Source: Vanessa cardui (Eukaryota > Arthropoda > Insecta > Lepidoptera > Nymphalidae). Taken from it: DNA of 64,000 bases. The stretch spans positions 2,407,001-2,471,000 of the forward strand of contig NC_061152.1 in assembly GCF_905220365.1 (NCBI RefSeq), written 5' to 3'. The translations under genes were made by a program, and so were the position numbers. Positions 43,539 through 55,500 of this stretch are shown here, piece after piece. Numbering within the stretch: the stretch's first letter is position 1; each line of letters opens with the position of its first letter. Under the pieces are notes generated by a model. It ran no database searches. It was not told the origin of the DNA and saw nothing but the letters and a program-made list of their open reading frames with translations.

Positions 43539-44507
43539 TGTAACAAAACTTATAATTATCTTTTTTTTTTATTGAAAAACTAAATTAAATACAGTACAAG
43601 TGATGACATGACTATATTTACTACTGCCCCTTAGACAACAAATTGTCAGATGTCATTATCAATTATCATTTTTCTAAATTCTGCGATAACGCAAAAGTGT
43701 TACACCATACAGGCTCACCTTCAGTTTATTACAACTTTGATCATGATTGATCAAATATTATTTTAATAGAAATTATTGATAACGAAGTGTAGTGTTATAA
43801 AAGATGTCACCTTCAAAGATTGTTATCCATAACGTAATTTGACGGAATATTGAAAATTCTAAGAATAAATTAAATATAAAAAAAGTTGAAACTATGAAAC
43901 ATTATTGCTATTGGGTCTCGTGGTGAACGAAAATTCTGCAGTTGTATTATATTCTTCATCATCCAGTATTTTTAAATAATGATAAAAATAATTGTCACAT
44001 TTAATCAAACGTCTGCCTTTTAAAAAAAATACTATATTATTCATTTATATTAATGTCACTTGTATTAATGTCTTTATATAATATTATAATTAAAAGTAAA
44101 GAATTGATTGTGATAATAGATGTGATGAAATATTTTTTTACAGACAATCTTGAATTAAATATGTTGTCAAGAATTAACAAAACATCTGATTAAAATGAGC
44201 GTAAAAAAAGTTTTAATGAAAAGAAACGTTTTGTGTATTAAGAGAGATGCATTTTGAAAATTGCATGCATAACAGATCACAACACTAAATTCGCAAATTT
44301 TTAATCTGTCATAGTCTGTTTATAACTTTATAATGGCGGCTGTATTTTTCATTAGAAGATTATTTGTAATCGTAAATAAACAATTTTTATACGATATATA
44401 AGTGAAGTTCATAACAACAATTGCCTTTAAGTTAAACATAAATACCGTATCGATTAAATTATATCACAATCAATTATCTACACGTAATAAATGTCATTTA
44501 GAGGAAT
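43539..44507. promoter_or_regulatory. Divergent intergenic region between zinc-finger gene A and the HTH gene
   Basis: 969 bp between the two opposed start codons, AT-rich, no repeat family recognised. Both promoters and 5' UTRs must lie here if there are no upstream exons. No TATA or initiator stands out against the AT-rich background. Confidence 0.4.
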
Positions 44508-45335
44508 ATGGAAATACATGATGTTTCGATAAATGTGAAAATGGACACCCATAATATGCACGAAGCTCCTGTAATCCATGACGCGAACATTGCACACGTT
44601 AAAATGGATTCACATTTACACGAACTGCCTGTATCACACATTCAGATACCGTTATCGCAGCCAGCGCCTATGGCTCAGCCTGTCGACCCAAACATACAGC
44701 AGAATCCTGAACAAACTATATCGGAAGACACTCTAAAACCTCGAATCGAGAAGAAGAAGAAGGAAGCAATTGACGGTCAAGCTAGGGAAATAATATACAA
44801 AGTGATAAAGTTCTTTGAAAGTGAAAAACAAAACCGAGGTTACGCGTTTCCCGTTGAGAACGTTGTGAAACGCGCTTGTGCGGCCACAGGTTTGTCGGAA
44901 AGTACGATAAAACGCATAAAGAGGGAAGGACTGCGCGCTGAAGCTACACATACGAAAATGGCCGGTCCTAAAAAGAAAAGAGTTCGCAAAACAAAGGTAC
45001 AACTAGATTACTTCCAACTGTGTGCACTGAGAGGCATTGTGAACAGTTATTCGATGCGCAAGGAGGTTCCAACGTTAGGTAAGATACTGGCAGCTGCAAA
45101 ACATGAACTCAATTATCGTGGTGGCAAGGAGTCGTTGCGGTTAATATTGTTAAATAAACTAGGTATTAAGTTTAAGAAATGCGAGAAGAAAAACAAAAAA
45201 CCACCCGAACAAAATCAACAGCCTGTACAACAAATGCCGAATGTTATGTCACATATACCGATGCAGCAAATGAAACCAGAGAGTCAGTGTATTTACACAA
45301 ATATGATGCCGCAGGTACCCCCTGTCTCCTACTAG
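44508..45335 (+). CDS. Putative DNA-binding protein derived from a Tc1/mariner-type transposase N-terminus
   Basis: A 275-residue single-exon ORF, intact from ATG to TAG. Residues 10-45 contain two imperfect repeats (VKMDTHNMHEAPVIHD and VKMDSHLHELPVSHI). Residues 87-142 form a helix-turn-helix unit (GQAREIIYKVIKFFESEKQN; CAATGLSESTIKRIKREGL). Residues 154-161 are a nuclear-localisation-type PKKKRVRK. Residues 164-226 form a second, winged-helix-like unit (YFQLCALRGIVNSYSMRKEV; GGKESLRLILLNKLGIKFKK). In insect Tc1/mariner-like transposases, two such units precede the DDE nuclease; here the chain instead ends in a Gln/Pro/Met-rich tail (QQMPNVMSHIPMQQM) with no DDE. Intactness amid ruined transposons, codon regularity and lack of flanking terminal repeats suggest a domesticated nuclear DNA-binding protein. 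Function unknown. Confidence 0.72.
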   Translation: MEIHDVSINVKMDTHNMHEAPVIHDANIAHVKMDSHLHELPVSHIQIPLSQPAPMAQPVDPNIQQNPEQTISEDTLKPRIEKKKKEAIDGQAREIIYKVIKFFESEKQNRGYAFPVENVVKRACAATGLSESTIKRIKREGLRAEATHTKMAGPKKKRVRKTKVQLDYFQLCALRGIVNSYSMRKEVPTLGKILAAAKHELNYRGGKESLRLILLNKLGIKFKKCEKKNKKPPEQNQQPVQQMPNVMSHIPMQQMKPESQCIYTNMMPQVPPVSY

Positions 45336-45634
45336 GATTAATCTAGATTTTAATACTGTAAATATATTATAAGGATGAATGAAAGTATATAGACTCGGAA
45401 TATATTTTAAAGATTTAAAACTTAATTTTGAAACTCAAGTAACTTATCAAAAGAATTCACGGTGGACACAATATCTTTATAATAATTTAACACTTGTGAT
45501 AGATTGATTGTAACTCTTTAAGTGTACATAATAATTTTATGACAATAAGATTATTAACGGTAATAATTATCACACATTAAGTGTATTACATTTGGTTTTA
45601 TAAGCTTTCCCCTTGTGAAGATTTGGAACTAACT

Positions 45635-45983
45635 CAGTGGCGGATTTACCAATAGGCTACGTAGGCTGGAGCCTAGGGCGCCAGATTTAGAAGGGTGGCA
45701 AATTTATTCCAAATATGTTATTATCTTACAGAAATTAAAAAAAAAACTTAAAATTATATGTATACACATTACATCCGTAATCCTTATACTCTTCACTATA
45801 TAGCGGGTTGAAAAAATAATCTAGTAACTGACAGAAATATCACCTAGTTTATAATCATACTAATAACGGGCAAAAACCTATGTAATGAGTACAATATAAC
45901 ACAAACCATAAATGTTGCAAAAAAAAGTAGGGGCAGCAAAAATTTAATAGCCTACTAGCAGCAGATTTGTAAATCTGCCACTG
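45635..45983. mobile_element. hAT-like MITE with 8-bp target duplication
   Basis: 349 bp with inverted ends CAGTGGCGGATTTAC and GTAAATCTGCCACTG (one mismatch). Flanks AACTAACT (45627-45634) and AGCTAACT (45984-45991) are 7 of 8 identical, the length expected for hAT. No coding capacity. Lies 300 bp downstream of the HTH gene. Confidence 0.85.
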
Positions 45984-46004
45984 AGCTAACTCCATGTGAA
46001 TATA

Positions 46005-46135
46005 TATGTGGCAGAATTTAATCTAAATTAGACACATGCAGGTTTCCTTTCAATGATTTGTCTAACTAAACTCAATAAGAATTACAGACAGATTTTAAGC
46101 ACATGGTTATCAGTGGTACTTGCCTCGATTTGGAC
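46005..46135 (-). repeat. Metulj-like SINE fragment, degraded
   Basis: Contains 'gacacatgcaggtttcctt' and 'gattttaagcacatggtta'. Bases 46136-47002 show no feature; the ORF at 46527-46784 has no recognisable similarity. Confidence 0.5.
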
Positions 46136-47002
46136 CCGTAGTCTTTGATTTAGACTGGTTTTAAAATAATTTATTCCACTTTATATAAATATAATAATAT
46201 TTAATCTGTACATCCAAATAGTTTTTATAAGGATCAATGTATGGTCATCATGGTGACTTAATTGAATTATAGATGAGTACCACTGGGTCGTCCTGTTTTT
46301 AATTTGTGTTTATCCATGTACTGGATGATGGAAGAAAAATGTTATGTCTCAGAAGAATTAGCTCTTTAAATATATTTAATGATATTTTGAATGAAGTTCT
46401 TTTACATTGTTTGCATTAGATTGAACTGGCAACCTACCATATATACTTAATGTTATTAATTTTGGCATATTTACCATGTTTTTTATTTTTATAAAAATAA
46501 CCATGTTAATTTAAAATCTTATATAATTGAAAATTCGTTATATAGAGGTCGTTCGCGAAAAATGTTGGCAATGTAAAGGTATATTTTACAATTACTCTTA
46601 TGGATCATTCAAGGGTATTACGAAAGAATTTGTCAAATCATGGAAATTGTGTTATATTATGGTTGCACTGTGTATAGCAAAAAGAATGCAGTTAATTAAA
46701 CCTGTGATCTGGAACATAGCATTAAATATCATTATATCTTCTCCATCGCTCAAGACATTGGCTAAACTATCTGTACCCGCTTAAAAGAACTTTATTCCAT
46801 ACAATTCTCATACTCATTTTCTTTAATATCTATTTCTTTTTACAATAATTTAATTTACATATTAATAATGAAGTTACTACCACTGGTTTGGAAAAGAAAT
46901 ATGCCAGCCCAAAATATGGAACTAAAATTATTATTATTAATCATGTCCAACTATGATGGCGTATATGTCATGCATTATTTACTTTTTATGATTTTACTAA
47001 GA

Positions 47003-47232
47003 CACTAGCGTCCCGCCCCAACTTCACACGGGTTCAATACTGATACTAAATATGCTATAGAATTTTTCTCGTTTCTTGAGTATATTTTCCATGTGTTATA
47101 TACAAAAACCTTCCATTCAAATCACTCTATCTATTAAAAAACATTTGTTTATTATATTATATTAAAGAAAGATTTTAAAGATCTATGCATACATAGCAAC
47201 AGACAGCGGTAAGCGACTTTCTTTTATACTGT
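47003..47232 (-). repeat. Interspersed repeat R5
   Basis: Reverse orientation: 'gacactagcgtcccgcccc' to 'gcaacagacagcggtaagcg'. Confidence 0.75.
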
Positions 47233-47618
47233 GTAATGATTTTCAATTGGTAATGAACTGGAATTGTTTTCAACAATGGTATTTGATTCAAATTGAAACG
47301 ATACAATAATCTTTGTGCTGTTATTTTTTTATCGTTTGACATATCAGATATTTTTGTCATTTCTATACTTTTTCAAGTCTCTAGTAGTCTGTTCCAATGG
47401 CAGGACATGTTAGATGGATAAACAACTTTGACCTTGAGTTGACGCAACGTGATTGGTCGAGATCGAAATATACCGTGGTGACGTCACTGCTCGAAATTTA
47501 AATAATCTGTGGACAATTGTGTGGATTTTGTTAGTGAAAGTAAGAATAGTGAGGAAATTTTTATGAGAAAGTTGGAAGTAAAATTAAAGTGGATATGAGT
47601 GGTTAATGGAATAAATAG

Positions 47619-47912
47619 TAACAGCCTGTAAATTACCCATTTCTGGGCTAAGGCCTCATCTCCCATTAAGGAGAGGGTTTTGGAACATATTCCACTACGC
47701 TGTTCCAATGCGGGTTGTTGGAATGCACATGTGGTAGAATTTCAATGAAATTAGGGACATGCAGGATTCCTCATGATATTTTCCTTCACCGCCGAGCACG
47801 GGATGAATTATAAACATAAATTAAGCACATATATATAGTGGTGCTTGCGTGTGAACCCGCAATCATCGGTTAAGATGCACGCGTTATAACCACCGGGCCA
47901 TATCAGCTCAAG
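47619..47912 (-). repeat. Metulj-like SINE, full length
   Basis: From 'taacagcctgtaaattaccc' to the head complement 'ccaccgggccatatcagctc'. Confidence 0.85.
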
Positions 47913-48416
47913 AACTGTACGTACTGTATAATATAGCAGAGCTATTAGTAAATCGCGATATATATGTAAATAAGGTATGTGTATAATCCAGCCATTGGAA
48001 TAAAATATAAGTATATATAGATAAGCCCATTACACAAAGAAGAAAATAATATATAAGGAATAGCGGAATCCAGCGATGGCAGCAATCATTAATTAATCAA
48101 TTCATAATTCAAAAATAAGGAATAATAAATAAGAATAAAGTTTCCGTCGCGGTGGGAATTTGTTTCTTATTTTTATAGCCAGCCAATCGCAGGGTATTTT
48201 TTTTACCGAAGTGTCGTAAAACTAACAGCAGCACGTAACTAGTAGCAGGTATTCAACCGCTGTGATTGGTTGAATATTGTAGCCGATCGCCTATTGTGTT
48301 TTGGGTGCTGTGCACCTGTGTAAGGAATAGCCTTATAGCTTATTTTTTTAAATGGGCTTTAGTTTCTTCATCGCATCTAAACAACTACGAATATTATTCT
48401 GGTACGTCAAAGCATT

Positions 48417-48718
48417 CATTAAACTTATGAAATATTCGCCCTATCTCTTTCTAACTTTACATTAACCCATCTGTCAGAAAGAGATGATGTTATATCGATG
48501 TCGTTTCATCTCTTTCTCGCATATCGTACAATGTTGAGTTAAACAAAGACAGGGCATTTGAAATATGGATAACATTAAACTGATGAAATATTCGCCCCGT
48601 CTCACTCTAACGTTACATTACCCCATCTGTGAGAAAGAGATGTTATATCGATGTCGTTTCATCTCTTTCTCGCATATCGTACAATGTTGAGTTAAACAAG
48701 GATAGGGCATTTGAAATT
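48417..48718 (+). repeat. Tandem duplication, 156-bp unit, two copies
   Basis: Unit 1 is 48417-48572 and unit 2 is 48573-48718, starting CATTAAAC with only scattered differences. Each unit contains an inverted repeat AGAAAGAGATGA ... TCATCTCTTTCT. The flanking 47913-48416 has no recognised gene. Confidence 0.9.
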
Positions 48719-48840
48719 TTGAAAGATGTCAACACGCCATCCCAAGTCACGTCTAGTCTGGATGATTTATTATTTTATTATACTCGAATCAATTGAAATA
48801 TATAATCTGTGGTTTTATTTTTTATCCTTTTTTTCATGTA

Positions 48841-49172
48841 TAGTACGACACAACTTAGATGTATCATCGGTAAAATTCGTAGAACCGATCACATCCGAAT
48901 TGAGCACGCTCCCAAATTATCAATATTTATTTCTTATGTGAATATAACTTAAACAAACGTAATAACTTGTAATATCATATGACTTAATATATTCGTCAAT
49001 TCGACGCGTCGCTTTACACGCACTCGCTGTCTCGGGTCGAACTGACGCGGGAATCTATAGCGACGAATAGCGTCGAGTGGCGCGATAGGGAGCTGTTTCT
49101 GTTGGTTGTCTGAATCGGCAGTGATCGGTTTTATTGAATTTTCCGATGCTACATCTAAGTTGTGTTGTACTA
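48841..49172. mobile_element. MITE-1 copy 1, TA-flanked
   Basis: 332 bp with long terminal inverted repeats (about 50 bp): left TAGTACGACACAACTTAGAT and right reverse complement TAGTACAACACAACTTAGAT. Flanked by TA on both sides, as expected for a Tc1/mariner-type MITE. Interior phrase 'actcgctgtctcgggtcgaa' is shared with copies at 36339 and 53697. Confidence 0.9.
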
Positions 49173-49519
49173 TACAAACTTTGTCTGTTTGAATGGTTTT
49201 GAATCTAATATCATTATATTAATGATTAGCTATAAGAGGTAATTATAAGGCTGAATTAATTATATAAATATAATTATTGTAATATAGATATTTTCGAATA
49301 AATAAATATGTATGAATTTTATGTGGTCTTTTATTTTTTACGGTTTTTCAAGATGGCGGAATTTGCTGAATGTACAAATTTCTAAACTAACATAATAATG
49401 AATATTAGATTTTTTTACGAGATGTGCATGTTTTCCAATTAATTAAAATATGATGTATATCTAGAGTACACTCGACTGGCAGGAGATGTAAAGATTAACA
49501 AACATTACATGTACATACT

Positions 49520-49795
49520 AGCTGTGCCCGCGACCTCGTACGCGTTTTAATTTTACAAAAAAAAATAAGTATTGTAGCTTAAGTTTAACTCCCTATTATA
49601 AAAGTTATTTTCCAGTGAAAGTCCCGTCAAAATCGGTCCAGCCGTTCCAGAGATTAGCTGGAACAAACAGACAGACAGACCGACGAAAAATGTAAAAAAT
49701 GTAATTTTTGTATATGTACCGTGTATATTCATACATTTAGTAAAAAAGGGCTATTTTAATATTACAGACAGACACTCCAATTTTATTTGTATAGA
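49520..49795 (-). repeat. Interspersed repeat R4
   Basis: Reverse orientation, 'actagctgtgcccgcgacct' to 'ccaattttatttgtatagat'. Confidence 0.7.
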
Positions 49796-49986
49796 TAAAT
49801 ATATATATATATTATCTGTTTGATTATATATCTGTCATCTTGAGTGACACTTCGCAAAAGCGCGGGAAAAGACATTATATAAAGGTGCACAGCGAGCTGA
49901 TATATAAATGTAATGTCAATTTAATATATTTAGTAAATTTTTTGATGGACAACATATATGATACATAATATAGAAATTTGGGCCAT

Positions 49987-51767
49987 TTAACACGTTCAGT
50001 GCCAGCGACACGTCTAGCGTGTTCATGCGAATTTCTATAGCCACGCCGCGAACACGCTAGGCTTGTTCTAAGAATTTCAGTGATATCTTAAAAACTAGGC
50101 TAAATTATTCATTCAAACTAATTGTGTGCAATCTTCAAGCGATAAGCTACTGAGTTTTTAAGTGGCCCGTTAAAAATAATATTTTTTTTTTATTTTACAA
50201 AAAAATGTCTTTCGTAATGCCGGCGACACGCTAGGCTTGTTCACTTATTAAGGATAATCATAGATTGTCAAACTGTTTTTTCAACAAACCACATTTTATT
50301 TATGGCTTATTACCAATTTGTTGAAAATTGAACTAATTTTGTTATTGTTTTCTCAAATTTGCGGAACTTTGTTACATTTTTTTTTGTACAAATATCTATT
50401 ATTATAAAAATTTATACACCTTTGTAGTATAAATAAAAATTTTAACAAAAAGAAAAACCGACTTCAAACAAAACACTATTTTAAAACAAATTAATATGCA
50501 CGAAAAAGTAATAAAAATAATTGCGTATTCAACATATTTTTTAGAGTCTTCCTAAGTTAAATGAAATGAAAAATATTAGACTACTTAAAAGTCGATTTAC
50601 GATTATATAATGTAGTTATAGTTATTGAATCGAATTGATAACCTCCTCCTTTTGGAAGTCGGTTGAAAACTATATAAGCCGTAATTCTGCCATTCCTATT
50701 TAATGACAAAGTTTATACTAAATTGTCTTACTTTGTGTTATGTTGATACTGATTATGTATTACAAGTACCTATATGTTAGTTCGATTAATCATTAACTAC
50801 CACATACATACACCAAATATATAAAATTAAACACTAAATAAGGCTGATTTACCTTAAAAATGTAAACTCATGTCAACTTCAAATTCGTGTTACAAGAATT
50901 GAAGTAATGAAACAATAAAACGAGTTTAGCTTACAAGAAGCTTGATTATTTTTTAATTATTTGTTTATTAATTATTACTTATTTAATTGTTCTTTATTAT
51001 TATATCAAGACATGTGCACCGAATCGATATCCTATGACCTTTGAACATTTCTAGCAACTAATAAGAAAGTGAACGAAACAAGTGAGATAAAAATTGATTT
51101 TAGAAATTAATAAGTATGTATTTGAGAAAACAAAAAAAGAAGGTGGATTTTTATGGACACTTTATGAAGCGAAATTTAAACTCTGTTTTAATTTGTATTG
51201 AAAGTTCTATTTTATTTTATTTGATTATACCTTGCTACTTTCAAACTGACCCGCGTCCTTTGCAGGGATACAACAGTAGATAACAGGTAACAGTATATAT
51301 CATGAACAATTTTTTTATTGAAATACGAACTAAATCATAACGCGATAAAAAGTATATATCAAATTCGACACCAATATAAATATGATATGTGGGAATTTAT
51401 TAAAAAGTTTTACAACCACTGATTACATTATGATGTTTACTTACCATAAAAGCGGTTTTTTGTCATAATTCCAGGATAACACAACAACACTGACAACAAC
51501 ACTGTATGTGACTGTATGTGACACTGAAAACACTGACAACATTATTCTAAACACCTTAATTATTGCATATCACAAGAAATATTAACTAACAAAGACCGTT
51601 TTAACAAAAAAATTATCATTTTTTTGTTCCTGTGCCAGTGGACACGCTACGCTTGTCCATACAATTTATCTTGCGATGCCGGGGACACGCTTAGCGTGTT
51701 CGCGGCATTATGTATGGCGGCATCGCTATGAGCATAGGAAAAATTTAGGTGGCAGTGAACGTGTTAA
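49987..51767. mobile_element. piggyBac-like element C, non-coding, TTAA ends
   Basis: TTAA at 49987-49990 and 51764-51767 flank 49991-51763 (1773 bp). Ends are CACGTTCAGTGCC and, read inwards, CACGTTCACTGCC (one mismatch). Palindromic motifs of the form GACACGCT.AG.CGTGTTC cluster near both ends: about 50008, 50049 and 50225 on the left; 51640 and 51681 on the right. The interior is AT-rich with no transposase remnant. The terminal CACGTTC matches element A at 11551. Non-autonomous member of the same group. Confidence 0.8.
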
Positions 51768-51880
51768 AGTAAAGCTTTTCCAGGCTCCACGTTATATCAA
51801 ATGTGGGTAAAAACTGGGCCCAAAATATAGTAGGAATCGTAATTAGTGTCTGACATTAAAGTTTCCGTTTCATTAAAGAG

Positions 51881-52104
51881 CCGAGATGGCCCAGTGGTTA
51901 GAACGCTTGCATCTTAACCGATGATTTCTGGTTCAAACTCAGGCCAGCACCACTATATGTATGTGCTTAACTTGTGTTTATAATTCATCTCGCGCTCGGC
52001 GGTGAAGGAAAACATCGCGAGGCCTGCATGTGTCTAATTTCATCAAATTTCTGTAACATGTACATTCCACCAACCCGCATTGGACCAGCGTGGTGGATAA
52101 TATG
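51881..52104 (+). repeat. Metulj-like SINE, 3'-truncated
   Basis: Head GAGCCGAGATGGCCCAGTGG, body to 'cattggaccagcgtggtgga'. Confidence 0.85.
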
Positions 52105-52256
52105 TTTTTTCAAATATATTTTAAGATAACTATGCGGACAGACATATTGCGATCACTTTTTGAAAGTCAATATTGGTGCCTTAAAATAAATTCTAGTTTA
52201 ATAATATTGCTCCAAAAACGTACACATCACAATACCACACAATCATATTCTAGACG

Positions 52257-52430
52257 TCACTACGAAGTCCCGGGTTCGATTCCCGGCCGAATCGATATAG
52301 AAAAAAATAGTTTTCTACATTGTCTTGGGTCTGGGTGTCTGTGTCGTTGTTATTTCTGATCTTCCACAACACAAGTGCTTTAACTACTTACATTGGGATC
52401 AGAGTAATGTATGTGACGTTGTCCAATATT
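52257..52430 (+). repeat. SINE-2, 5'-truncated
   Basis: Starts near the B-box (CCCGGGTTCGATTCCCGGCC) and runs to 'cagagtaatgtatgtgacgt'. Confidence 0.8.
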
Positions 52431-52531
52431 TACTTAAAATTTCATCAAAATCGATTCAGCAGTTTAACAGATAACATACAGACTTTCGCCCAATATTAGT
52501 ATTATAGGATTGAATAAAACAATGTTTAGGA

Positions 52532-55500
52532 TCAACTGTTTATGTAATTCTTGTGCTGTGTTCGTTCGTGTGTTTTCATTGCAGACCTCTGTGCAAACGC
52601 AGCTGGGCAGTACGCACATTTATATGGTCTCTCGCCTGTGTGTGTCCTTCTGTGGTTTATGAGCACTCGATTCGTCTGAAATTATAAAAAAATTATAATT
52701 AATAAGAGTCGAGATGGCCCAGTGGTTAGAACGCGTGCATCTTAACCGATGATTGCGGGTTCACACGCAAGCACCGCTGATTCATGTGCTTAATTTGTCT
52801 TTATAATTCATCTCGTGCTCAGCGGTGAAGGAAAACATCCTGAGGAAACCTGCATGTGACAAATTTCATAGAAATTCTGCCACACGTGTATTCCACCAAC
52901 CCGCATTGGAACAGCGTGGTGGAATATGTTTCAAACCTTCTCCTCAAAGGGAGAGGAGGCCTTTAGCCCAGCAGTGAGAATTTACAGGCTGTTGTCTGTT
53001 GTTATAATTAATAAATATCTTATCCTAAATGATAATTTTATTTGACTGGTTTTTAAAATCCATTTTATATTATTTAGTAGAATTTAAGGAACCCAGTAAA
53101 AGTTGTGTTTTTATTTCTAGTACATATTTGCCGAAAAATATCATATTAAAAATTCCATATTTAAATAGCGCGCAAAAACGCTACGTGGACAATATGGCGC
53201 TGCAATGGGGTCGGTGACGTCACTTTGCTGTATTTTAATCTGTGGTACATACAATAGGAAAATAAGGTTAACACACAAGTGACTTCATAAGCCTGGCCAA
53301 TAAGGCGCGTTTTGTGTCGCAACACACATTTAAAGAAATGCTTTTTTATTTATGCACTTTTGAATAAATTAAGTATTATTTTCAACTTTCGTTTATAAAT
53401 AACCATTTTTAAGCTCATAATATATACTGATTACAATAATTGACACTTTATTTTTCGCATTGTCAAATAGCCTAAGTTAGTAGATTTGCTTTTTGAATTA
53501 ATTTATTTATAATTATCGGTTGATCGGTATATAACTCGATGTATGGTGCCATCTGGTGGTGATTTTTAACGATACAGACAATCACATTCTCAACGAATAA
53601 ATACTTGTAAGCCCAAATTTTCATGACAATCGGTTGAACGTAGAACATGTATAGTGGCGCCGCCTAGTGGCGAATTACGTCAATGGAAACAGCTTATAGT
53701 ACGACACAATTCAGATGTATCATCGGCAAAATTCGTAAAACCGATCACATCCGAATTGAGTGCGCCATCCCAAATTATCAATATCTATTTCTCATGTGAA
53801 TATGATCTTTACACAAACGCAATAACTTGTAACATCGTATGACCTAATATATTCGTCAATTCGACGCGTCGCTTTACACGCACTCGCTGTCTCGGGTCGA
53901 ACTGACGCGGGAATCTATAGCGACGAATAGCGTCGAGTGGCGCGATAGGGAGCTGTTTCCATTGGTTGTGTGAATGCAGTGATCGGTTTTATTGAATTTG
54001 CCGATGCTACATCTAAGTTGTGTTGTACTATACACACTTCCGTGATATAATACATATCCATACCAATTTTCATAATGATCGGTACAGTAGTTTCTGAGTC
54101 TAGATGTCATACATACAAACACATCCTATTATATATATTATAGCTTAACAAGGCTACTGCAAATATGAATGGCTGAATCTGCTTTAAAATTTATTCAAGT
54201 AGGCTTTTACAAGCGCTTTTGAATCGTCATAAAATAACTATATAATCTATACGTATACATATAATAAAATTGGAGTGTCTGTTTGTAATATTAAAACAGC
54301 CCTTTGTTACTCAATGCATATGTATATATGTATACACGATACATATAGCAAAATAACATTTTTTACAATTTTTGTCTGTCTGTTTGTTCAGGCTAATCTC
54401 TGGAAAGGCTCGACCGATTTTGACGGGACTTTCACTGGCAGATAACTGATATAATAGGGAGTAACTTCGACTACAATAATATTACATGGTGGTAGGGCTA
54501 TGTGCTAGCCCGTCTGGGTAGGTACCGCCCACTCATCAATTATTCTACCGCTAAACAACAGTACACAGTATTGTTGTGTTCCGGTCTGAAGGGTGAGTGA
54601 GCCAGTGTAACTACAGGCACAAGGGACGTATCATCTTAGTAGACGATGTAAGGAATAGTTAATATTTCTTACAGCGTCATTGTCTATGGGCAATGGTGAC
54701 CACTTACCATCAGGTGGCCCATATGCTCGTCCGAGAAGCTATACCATAAAAAAAAATATGTTTTGTTAACTTCAAACGCGTAAAAGATCGCGGGTACAGC
54801 TTGTTATTATACATAAAGAACACTACAAAACGCAAGCGATGCAACAAGTAATATAACTTGACGACCTCCATGGTCGAGTGGTGTGTACACCGGTTTTCAT
54901 GGGTAAGCCACTCCGACGTCCGGGTTCGATTCCCGGCCGAGTCAATGTAGATTATCATTAGTTTTCTATGTTGTCTTGGGTCGTTACTTCTGATTTCCAT
55001 AACACAAGTGCTCCAGCTACTTACATTGGGATCAGAGTAATGTATGTGATGTTGTCTCATATTTATTATTTATTTATATATTACAAAATGTAACTCACAA
55101 AGAATCCTCTGTCGCATATTTCACATATTTTATCTTTCGGTTTCTCTCGTTTCTCGTGGACGAATTTCTTGTGCGTCCGTATCGCGTAACCAGTTATGAA
55201 GTACTGGAAGAAAAAAACATAATTAATTAAACAACAATTACATAATTAAAAGATATAAACAACTTCGTGGTAAGCTCTGTGGAAGCCTGTTTGGGTACCA
55301 TCTAGCAAATATTATTAATAAATTTCTCTGGGCTAAAGCCTTCTCTTCCTTTGAGAAGATTTGGAACATATCCCACCACGTACCAATGCGGGTTTGTGGA
55401 ATACACATGTGGCATTACTATGAAATTAGACACTTGCAGTTGTCTTAAATTTTCGCGATTATTACACATTTAAATAAAACTAGTTATAACGGATTTGAAT

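Noticed and set aside
46527..46784. 85-codon ORF downstream of the HTH gene
   Set aside because: No recognisable domain, AT-rich composition and no splice or promoter support.
54860..54935. tRNA-like A and B boxes as a real tRNA gene
   Set aside because: The sequence continues into a repeated SINE body present in several copies, and the cloverleaf arms do not pair well. Same for the Metulj-like heads.
54710..55060. 116-codon reverse-strand ORF
   Set aside because: It is a translation through repeat R3, repeat R4 and the complement of SINE-2; it has no family features.
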